Positions 1 through 5,285 of a stretch of DNA of 6,370 bases are shown in pieces. The stretch comes from Lachnospiraceae bacterium (GTDB lineage: Bacteria > Bacillota > Clostridia > Lachnospirales > Lachnospiraceae), in assembly GCA_021202575.1 (NCBI GenBank), contig JAJQCU010000140.1:742-7111 (forward strand), given 5' to 3'. Each line of letters opens with the position of its first letter. Within the stretch, counting starts at the first letter, position 1. A program made the position numbers and the translations under genes. Under the pieces are notes generated by a model, which was not told the origin of the DNA, did not search any database, and was given only the letters and a program-made list of their open reading frames with translations.

Positions 1-1262
1 TCGGCAAAAATTCCGATCCGAGTGATGGAAAGCCAGCGGGAGGCATAGACTCCCTGCCAGGTTTGCCAGAGCTTCGCCACATATCCCGCCGCGGTTACCG
101 CGACCTGTGCCACGGACTGCGTTTCTCTCCAGACCCTGGCCGCCTCACTGCCATGCCAGAGATCATCCGCGCTCAGAAAATTATAATGGCTTATGACAAA
201 CAGCGGTATCACAACCACAAGCAGCGCCAGTACCGTCATCCCGAAAATCAGAGGACGCTGATACTTTTCCTGCCTCAGCCTTAAGGCTCCGCTGTTTTCA
301 CCGCTCTCCCTGATTCCTGTGGAAATCCTCTCATCAGGATTTTCCCCTATATCATCAGCCGCGGACTCTCTTTCTCTGCGCATATACCATCCGACCCAGT
401 ACGCCTCATTCCCATACAGCCACAGGTAAAAGACCCAGCTGTAGATGTTCAGCACCTGAATGCCTCCCACAAGTCCTGATGTATACAGGCTCGGGAAAAA
501 AAGCGTCACAAAAAAGCCGAAAGAAACAGCTGAAACCAGAAACGGCAGCGGATAGCGCCCGCTCTTTCCCCTGACTGCCTTCACAAGAAACGGCAGCAAA
601 AGCAACGCGCCGATGGCACAGGCAGCGTCCAGGCACTGAAACGCGTAGGGGACCGCGGTTTTAACTGAGTACCACACAGTCCTGATCAGTGAGATCCTTG
701 CTTCGCCCATCGCCGCAAGCTCCGCCTGGGTCGCCGGTGAAAAGAAACGGACAGACAGGACCGCGAAATAAAGCGCCGCACCCACAGAAACCGGCACGCG
801 CCCCCGGACCCTGCGAACCCAGTACCAGACAACAGCGATGATATAAATAAACAGCATGGCCACAGCCGTGGTCCAGGCTCCTCCAGCGGTCAAAACGGTT
901 AAAATCAGAAGTGACGCCGCCGACAGCCATTTAAGAGAGCCCTGAAATTCGGCTTCGTACAACAGAATCAGCATCGCCGTCAGCAATATGGCTTCATTAT
1001 AGGAAAAGGTATACACCCCATAGGAAGCGGCGTTTCCAAAAGCCTCCCCAGGATAGGGCGTCAGCAACAGTTGGAAAGCAATCACAACCGCGGCGCCTGC
1101 CCAGGCAGCGCCCAAACGGGCTTTCAGCTGTTTTCGCGAAATAACCAGCAGCAAAAATAATTCTGAGAGCAGGAAGCCTCCCACCGCCATAAGCATTCCC
1201 GGAATGCCGCCGTTTTCTCCGAACATTCCGGTCAGCAGCGCCGTAAAGCATTCATTATTCAT
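1..1262 (-). CDS. Multi-span membrane protein, DUF6056-like, apparently composite; 3' end outside the window
   Basis: The reading frame is open for 420 codons from an ATG at 1262-1260 to the left window edge. The ATG overlaps the fmt stop as ATGA, suggesting translational coupling. About nine hydrophobic segments are visible, roughly at residues 22-41, 50-69, 88-102, 112-127, 130-149, 160-172, 212-229, 239-258, 268-288 and 338-358 (some may pair or be non-spanning). Residues 237-295 (YPLP, FFPSLY, LNIYSW, then GWYMRR) resemble, from memory, the middle to late part of DUF6056 (GT-C-like) membrane proteins. Residues 294-336 form a charged linker. After it a new membrane segment leads into SADDLWHG (364-371) and TWQGVYAS (401-408), which look like the N-terminal DD and WQGxY signatures of the same family. 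The protein therefore seems to be a truncated copy fused in frame to a fresh copy. Function is unknown; a surface-glycan role is only inferred from GT-C-like architecture. The frame is certain, the family assignment moderate. Confidence 0.8.
   Translation of the reverse strand, partial: MNNECFTALLTGMFGENGGIPGMLMAVGGFLLSELFLLLVISRKQLKARLGAAWAGAAVVIAFQLLLTPYPGEAFGNAASYGVYTFSYNEAILLTAMLILLYEAEFQGSLKWLSAASLLILTVLTAGGAWTTAVAMLFIYIIAVVWYWVRRVRGRVPVSVGAALYFAVLSVRFFSPATQAELAAMGEARISLIRTVWYSVKTAVPYAFQCLDAACAIGALLLLPFLVKAVRGKSGRYPLPFLVSAVSFGFFVTLFFPSLYTSGLVGGIQVLNIYSWVFYLWLYGNEAYWVGWYMRRERESAADDIGENPDERISTGIRESGENSGALRLRQEKYQRPLIFGMTVLALLVVVIPLFVISHYNFLSADDLWHGSEAARVWRETQSVAQVAVTAAGYVAKLWQTWQGVYASRWLSITRIGIFA
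277..288. repeat. 12 bp perfect palindrome AGCCTTAAGGCT
   Basis: This is a perfect self-complementary 12-mer in the same linker, 32 bases from the hairpin at 321-345. It has no loop and could be chance. It is recorded because two dyad symmetries fall in one short hydrophilic stretch. Confidence 0.5.
321..345. repeat. Inverted repeat (hairpin) inside the linker
   Basis: On the plus strand GGAAATCCT (321-329) and AGGATTTTCC (336-345) are complementary over 9 pairs with one bulged base, separated by a 6 base loop CTCATC. No T-run follows on the coding strand, so it is not a classic intrinsic terminator. It sits in coding sequence at the junction of the two membrane regions. Confidence 0.6.
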
Positions 1263-2350
1263 TCCAGACTCATCCCCGGCTGCGCCAGCCTTCCATAGCC
1301 CAGCAGAAAGTCTCTCACACTCATCCGCTTCTTTCCCGCGGGCTGCACCTCCAAAAGCCTGAAAGCTCCGCTGCCGCAGGCCACTGTAAAGCTCTCGCTG
1401 TCCCGGGCGATGATGATGCCGGGAGCGGCCTCCATGTCTGTTCCGGAGGTTTCCGGCATCTCAAGGATATCTCCTGCCTCTTCCCTGAGCATATGCGTTT
1501 CCCGGGAGGAGGCATCCGGCATCTTTGGCGTATCTCCTGCCTGCTCCCTGTGCACCCACACCCCCTGGAGAGAAGTATCCGGCATTTCAGGCACATCCGT
1601 CAACGCCTGAGCCTTCCAGATTTTCAGCTGCTTATCCCCCAGGAACGCGTAAGCGCCGGGCCAGGAATTTAAGCCCCGCACCAGCCGCTCCAGCTCCGGA
1701 GCCGGTTTTGAGAAATCCAGATGTCCCATTTCCTTGTTCAGCTTTCCGGCGTAGGTAGCCTTCTCCTCCTCCTGGGGCACAGGAGTTAACTCCCCCTTTT
1801 CCAAAAGCTCCAGCGCCTCCACAACGGCCTGTCCGCCAAGCTCAGTCAGGGCGTCAAACAGGCTGTCGCCGGTCTCGTCCTCTTTCAGCCGGTATTTCCT
1901 GGTATACAAAATATCACCGGTGTCCACCCCCGCGTTCATCTGCTGGATGGTGACCCCGCTGTACTCATCGCCGTTGATCACCGCCCACTGGATAGGCGCG
2001 GCTCCCCGGTATCTGGGCAGCAGGGAGGCATGGACATTGATGCAGCCGTATCCGGGCATATCCAGAATCTCCTGAGATAGAATCTGCCCGAAGGCGGCCA
2101 CTACAAATATATCCGCCGTCAGACCTCTCAGCTCCTCCACAGCCTCCCTCGCCCGGATCTTCTCCGGCTGAAAGACCAGCAGGCCGTAATGAAGCGCCAG
2201 TGTCTTTACAGCGGACATCTGCACCTCCCTGCCCCTGCCCCTGGGGCGGTCCGGCTGGGTATAAACCGCCGTCACCTCATGCCCGGCGTCCAGAAGCTTT
2301 TGCAGACAGTGCGCGGCGAAATCCGGGGTTCCCATGAATACAATCCTCAT
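1259..2350 (-). CDS. fmt: Methionyl-tRNA formyltransferase with a repeat insertion
   Basis: Cytosolic enzyme that transfers a formyl group from 10-formyl-THF to Met-tRNAfMet for initiation. The product is 363 residues; the family is usually near 310-320. The N-terminal Rossmann-type domain begins MRIVFMGTPDFA, followed by TQPDRPRGRG (32-41). The catalytic triad is Asn105, His107 and Asp143 (INVH and VDTGD motifs), and the SLLPRYRG loop is at 109-116. The C-terminal tRNA-binding barrel ends with LLEVQPAGKKRMS and FLLGYGRL. Between KIWKAQAL and PGIIIA it carries about 50 extra residues built from 21-residue repeats. The ATG at 2350 fits the family start; a TTG directly before it (2353) is an alternative. 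The gene starts 3 bases after the def stop and overlaps the next gene by 4 bases, so it is very probably in one transcript with both. Confidence 0.95.
   Translation of the reverse strand: MRIVFMGTPDFAAHCLQKLLDAGHEVTAVYTQPDRPRGRGREVQMSAVKTLALHYGLLVFQPEKIRAREAVEELRGLTADIFVVAAFGQILSQEILDMPGYGCINVHASLLPRYRGAAPIQWAVINGDEYSGVTIQQMNAGVDTGDILYTRKYRLKEDETGDSLFDALTELGGQAVVEALELLEKGELTPVPQEEEKATYAGKLNKEMGHLDFSKPAPELERLVRGLNSWPGAYAFLGDKQLKIWKAQALTDVPEMPDTSLQGVWVHREQAGDTPKMPDASSRETHMLREEAGDILEMPETSGTDMEAAPGIIIARDSESFTVACGSGAFRLLEVQPAGKKRMSVRDFLLGYGRLAQPGMSLE
1445..1597 (-). repeat. In-frame 63 bp tandem repeat within fmt, about 2.4 copies
   Basis: Copy 1 is 1535-1597, copy 2 is 1472-1534, and a partial copy 3 is 1445-1471. 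Each full unit encodes 21 residues of the pattern D-x-P-x-M-P-D-x-S, a variable centre, then R-E-x-A-G. By hand alignment copies 1 and 2 share 10 of 21 residues and about 41 of 63 bases, so this is an old, diverged duplication rather than a recent one or an assembly artefact. The unit length is a multiple of three, so the Fmt frame is preserved. Confidence 0.85.
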
Positions 2351-2353
2351 CAA

Positions 2354-2836
2354 TTATTCTTCCTCTTCTTCCTCATCGGGCACATCCTGGAGCGGACCCT
2401 CCGCCTTTTCCACGTAAAGATGGCCGTCCAGGTGGTCCACCTCATGGCAGATCGCCCTGGCCAGAAGCTCATCCGCCTCCAGCTCAAACCATTCCATCTC
2501 CTTATTCTGCGCCCGGACCTTCACATGACTGGGCCGGGTCACCACGCCGGTTTTGCCCGGCACGGACAGGCAGCCCTCATTGCCGGTCTGCTCCCCGGAC
2601 GTCTCCAGGAGCACAGGATTGATAAGGAGCAGAGGATCCTCCCCGGTCACATCGATGACCACGATTCTCTTTAAAACGCCCACCTGGGGAGCCGCCAGGC
2701 CCACGCCGTCTGCCTCGTACATGGTATCGAACATGTCATCGATGAGCATCCTGTTGCGCAGGGTCATGGAGGACATCTCTTTGGAAATTTTATACAGGAC
2801 CGGATCCCCGATCTCTCTGATTTTGCGAATTGCCAT
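2354..2836 (-). CDS. def: Peptide deformylase
   Basis: Cytosolic metalloenzyme that removes the formyl group from the N-terminal Met of new proteins. The product is 160 residues, normal for the family, starting MAIRKIREIGDP. All three signature motifs are present: GVGLAAPQ (44-51), EGCLS (88-92, metal ligand Cys89) and HEVDH (131-135, metal ligands His131 and His135, catalytic Glu132). The ATG at 2836 is chosen over an upstream in-frame ATG at 2905 because AAGGAG lies 10 bases before it and the family consensus begins here. The protein ends in six consecutive Glu residues, probably a disordered acidic tail. The next gene, fmt, makes the modification that Def removes, and the two are nearly fused, which supports co-expression. 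Confidence 0.96.
   Translation of the reverse strand: MAIRKIREIGDPVLYKISKEMSSMTLRNRMLIDDMFDTMYEADGVGLAAPQVGVLKRIVVIDVTGEDPLLLINPVLLETSGEQTGNEGCLSVPGKTGVVTRPSHVKVRAQNKEMEWFELEADELLARAICHEVDHLDGHLYVEKAEGPLQDVPDEEEEEE
2360..2365 (-). promoter_or_regulatory. Ribosome binding site of fmt inside the def Glu tail
   Basis: GAGGAA lies in the final Glu codons of def. From its AGGA core the ATG at 2350 is 10 bases away and the TTG at 2353 is 7 away. The purine-rich GAG/GAA codons thus serve both as protein tail and as Shine-Dalgarno sequence. Confidence 0.55.
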
Positions 2837-2846
2837 AAAATTTTCT

Positions 2847-2853
2847 CTCCTTT
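2847..2853 (-). promoter_or_regulatory. Ribosome binding site of def
   Basis: GAAAGGAG precedes the ATG at 2836 with a 10 base AT-rich spacer. It decides the start, since the longer frame beginning at 2905 has no comparable site and adds 23 residues not expected in the family. Confidence 0.75.
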
Positions 2854-2923
2854 CGCAGCCCTTTCCAGGCATACTACGCCTGACGGGCCTGCCAATATCT
2901 TTCAAACCGGCCGCGAATCGTAA

Positions 2924-5149
2924 CTATAAAAAGTCAAACTGAATGAATTCTTTATCCTTGGTGGGCCAGCTCTGCTCCCTGTAGAGCTCCATTCCGTTTT
3001 TCAGCTGAAGCAGTGTCTCCCTCTCCCGGGCTTTCGCGTAAATCTCATAATGATAGACGTCCTTCAGCTTATATACGCCCGCTTCCCCCGGTCCCATGAT
3101 CTGTGCCGGAAGGCCTCCCTGAACCGCCGCTGCCGCCTGTATTGTCAGGCACTGCGCAAGCTTCCCGGTCTGAGCCTCCTCTTTTCCATAAATATGCACC
3201 GCCATCATACAGCCCGCGGGAGGATAATGGAGAAGGGTCCGGTAAGCCATTTCCCTCTCATAAAAGCCCTGATAGTCCTGGGCCGCCGCCATCTGAATAC
3301 TGTAATGCTCCGGCTGGTAGGTCTGAATCACCACTTCCCCGGGGATGCTGCCCCGGCCCGCTCTCCCGGCCGCCTGGGTCAACAGCTGGAAGGTGCGCTC
3401 CCCGGAGCGGAAATCCTGCTCCGAAAGGCTTAAGTCCGCCGCGATAACCCCCACCAGCGTCACATTAGGGAAGTCATGGCCCTTCACAATCATCTGGGTA
3501 CCCACCAGAATGTCCGCTTCCTGTCTGCCAAAGGCGGAAAGAATGGCACCGTGGCTGTTTTTGTGCCGGGTGGTATCCCCGTCCATGCGCAGCACTCTTG
3601 CCGACGGGAAGCACTGCCGTACCCTTTCCTCCACCTGCTCCGTGCCCGCCTTAAAGCCCAGCACATGGGAAGAGCCGCATTTGGGACAGACCTCCACCCG
3701 CGGCTGCACATAGCCGCAGTAATGGCAGTGCAGCATTCCGTCCCTGTGCAGGGACAGCGACACACTGCAATGAGGGCAGAGGATCACCTGGCCGCAGCTG
3801 CGGCAGCTGATAAAGCCGGTATAGCCTCTTCTGTTTAAAAATAACAGAACCTGCTCCTTTTTGGCAAGTCTGTCTTCTATTTTGGATAAAAGCACCCGGC
3901 TGAAAATACTCCGGTTGCCCTCCTTTAACTCTTTTCTCAGATCTACGATCTGCGTGGCCGGAAGGCTTCCGCCGGTCAGCCGTTCCTTTAATTCAAATAA
4001 CCGGTATTCTCCCCTCCGCGCCCCATAGTACGCTTCCATGGAGGGAGTGGCGCTGCCCAGCACCAGATCCGCCTGATGAAGCCGGGCGATTTCCCCGGCC
4101 ACCTCTCTGGCGTGGTACCTGGGGCTTAACTCGGACTTATAGGAGCTCTCATGCTCCTCATCGATGACGATCAGCCCCACCTTCGGAAAGGGCGTAAACA
4201 GCGCCGACCTGGGGCCCACGATCACCTGGATGTCCCCGGATACGGCCCGCCGCATCTGATCATACTTTTCCCCCTGAGAGAGGGTGGAATTCATAACGGA
4301 CACCCGATCCCCGAAGCGGGAATAAAACCGCCGCAGGGTCTGCCAGGTCAGGGAGATCTCGGGAATCAGCACAATAGCCTGCTCCCCGCGCTCTAAGGCG
4401 CGCTGCACCAGTTCTATATAAACCGCTGTCTTTCCGCTGCCGGTGATGCCGTGAATGAGATACTGGCCTGGCCCGTTTTTTTCCCTGTGAGAAGTAATCT
4501 CCTCCACAATATGTCTCTGGGCCGGACTCAGTTCAAAACCCGCCTTTTCCTCCCCGGTATCCCGCACCGGGTTCCGGTACAGGGCGCTGGTCTCCACCCT
4601 GCCCGCGCCCGTCTCCTCCATCCATCTCAGGGTGGGGGCTGAGACCTTCAGGCTTTTGATCACATACTCATAATCCAGCTGAGGCTTCTCCATCAGCGCC
4701 CGGATCAGCCTCATCCTGGCGGACTGGTGCTTTGCCTCCAGCTGTTCATAGAGCGCGGAAAGCTCTTCCATATTATACAGGGCACGGATGATCCTTTTCT
4801 GAACGCCCTTCACGGTCTCTCTCACCGGGAGCACCGTTTTCAGCGCCTGGATCATGGTGACGCCGTAACGGTTTTTCATAAAATCAGCCAGCTCAATCAG
4901 TCTGCCCTCGGCGGTCACCCCTTTTTCCTTCAGAGAAATAATGTCCTTGATCCTCTCCTTATCATAGGAGGGCAGGGCCGTGACGCCGATACAGTAACCG
5001 GTCAGCTCCCGGTTGGCCGCGCCGAAGGGCACTGACACCATGGAGCCCACCCTGACCTGGTCCCGCAGCGCGTCCGGAATGCGGTACTGGAAGGTGCGGT
5101 CCAGCTTCTCGTGTGTAATATCCACAATAATATCCGCGTAAAGCTCCAT
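2924..5149 (-). CDS. priA: Primosomal protein N' (replication restart helicase PriA)
   Basis: Superfamily 2 DNA helicase that recognises stalled forks and D-loops, unwinds 3' to 5', and starts reloading of the replicative helicase. The 741-residue length is normal. Order of parts: N-terminal 3' DNA-binding domain (MELYADIIVDITHEKLDRTF onward, about 1-105), a winged-helix-like region, then the helicase. Motifs seen: Walker A GITGSGKT (234-241), Walker B DEEHE (330-334), SATPS (366-370), GTQMIVKGHDFPNV (550-563) and QAAGRAGRG (592-600). Between the helicase lobes eight Cys (449, 452, 458, 461, 475, 478, 488, 491) form the two expected zinc sites. No key residue is missing. It is followed by def after an 87 base gap with no convincing terminator, so it probably shares a transcript with def and fmt. 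Confidence 0.97.
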   Translation of the reverse strand: MELYADIIVDITHEKLDRTFQYRIPDALRDQVRVGSMVSVPFGAANRELTGYCIGVTALPSYDKERIKDIISLKEKGVTAEGRLIELADFMKNRYGVTMIQALKTVLPVRETVKGVQKRIIRALYNMEELSALYEQLEAKHQSARMRLIRALMEKPQLDYEYVIKSLKVSAPTLRWMEETGAGRVETSALYRNPVRDTGEEKAGFELSPAQRHIVEEITSHREKNGPGQYLIHGITGSGKTAVYIELVQRALERGEQAIVLIPEISLTWQTLRRFYSRFGDRVSVMNSTLSQGEKYDQMRRAVSGDIQVIVGPRSALFTPFPKVGLIVIDEEHESSYKSELSPRYHAREVAGEIARLHQADLVLGSATPSMEAYYGARRGEYRLFELKERLTGGSLPATQIVDLRKELKEGNRSIFSRVLLSKIEDRLAKKEQVLLFLNRRGYTGFISCRSCGQVILCPHCSVSLSLHRDGMLHCHYCGYVQPRVEVCPKCGSSHVLGFKAGTEQVEERVRQCFPSARVLRMDGDTTRHKNSHGAILSAFGRQEADILVGTQMIVKGHDFPNVTLVGVIAADLSLSEQDFRSGERTFQLLTQAAGRAGRGSIPGEVVIQTYQPEHYSIQMAAAQDYQGFYEREMAYRTLLHYPPAGCMMAVHIYGKEEAQTGKLAQCLTIQAAAAVQGGLPAQIMGPGEAGVYKLKDVYHYEIYAKARERETLLQLKNGMELYREQSWPTKDKEFIQFDFL

Positions 5150-5150
5150 A

Positions 5151-5158
5151 CTCCTCCC
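5151..5158 (-). promoter_or_regulatory. Ribosome binding site of priA with short spacing
   Basis: GGGAGGAG ends one base before the priA ATG; the GGAGG core (5153-5157) is only 3 bases from the start codon, shorter than the common 5-9. No better in-frame start is close and the family consensus (YADIIVDI) begins here, so the ATG is kept. Confidence 0.6.
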
Positions 5159-5182
5159 TGCCGCACTAACTCAGCGTCTCTT

Positions 5183-5210
5183 TTTATATCCATCTGTCTT
5201 AATTTAAGAA
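5183..5210 (-). promoter_or_regulatory. Possible sigma-A-type promoter before priA
   Basis: In the murE-priA spacer the minus strand has TATAAA (5183-5188) as a candidate -10 box, five of six matches to TATAAT. A poor TTCTTA (5205-5210) is the candidate -35 box, with a 16 base spacer. The spacer is clearly more AT-rich than the genes. The -35 is weak and a read-through operon from murE is equally possible. Confidence 0.3.
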
Positions 5211-5285
5211 AACATCTCTGTCAGGATTATCTGGCATTGAAATTACAGAACATTTTTCATCTTACCCCGACTGTTTCTGAATTCT

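Larger units (their letters stand above)
255..383 (-). other. Charged linker between the two membrane regions
   Basis: This stretch encodes residues 294-336 of the membrane protein. It is rich in Glu, Asp, Arg, Ser and Gly and has no hydrophobic segment, unlike everything on either side. It marks the junction where the first membrane domain ends (after GWYMRR) and the second begins (RPLIFG). No in-frame stop or good internal start with a ribosome binding site is seen here, so the two parts appear to be translated as one chain. Confidence 0.6.

Noticed and set aside
406..1251. Three short minus-strand frames (406-636, 661-930, 997-1251) that might suggest a broken gene
   Set aside because: They are all in frames other than the continuous 420-codon frame, which has the membrane-protein composition and no stop. 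They are shadows, and no frameshift is needed.
1321..1758. Overlapping open frames on both strands over the fmt repeat (1321-1596 minus, 1410-1610 and 1525-1758 plus)
   Set aside because: A 63 bp repeat keeps every frame open if one copy is open, and the Fmt frame aligns with the family on both sides. No ribosome binding sites or recognisable products.
2189..2674. 161-codon plus-strand frame across def and fmt
   Set aside because: It lies antisense to conserved catalytic regions of two certain genes, and its product is not recognisable.
2866..2882. Hairpin CAGGC/GCCTG in the priA-def gap as a terminator
   Set aside because: The stem is only 5 bp with a 7 base loop and no following T-run, so it does not look like a terminator.
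2837..2905. Longer Def start at the ATG at 2905
   Set aside because: It adds 23 residues not expected in deformylases and has a weaker ribosome binding site than the ATG at 2836.
3050..3838. Plus-strand frames opposite priA (3050-3433, 3103-3447, 3345-3713, 3476-3838)
   Set aside because: All lie antisense to the zinc-binding and C-terminal helicase regions of priA. They are explained by GC-rich codon bias and have no recognisable product.
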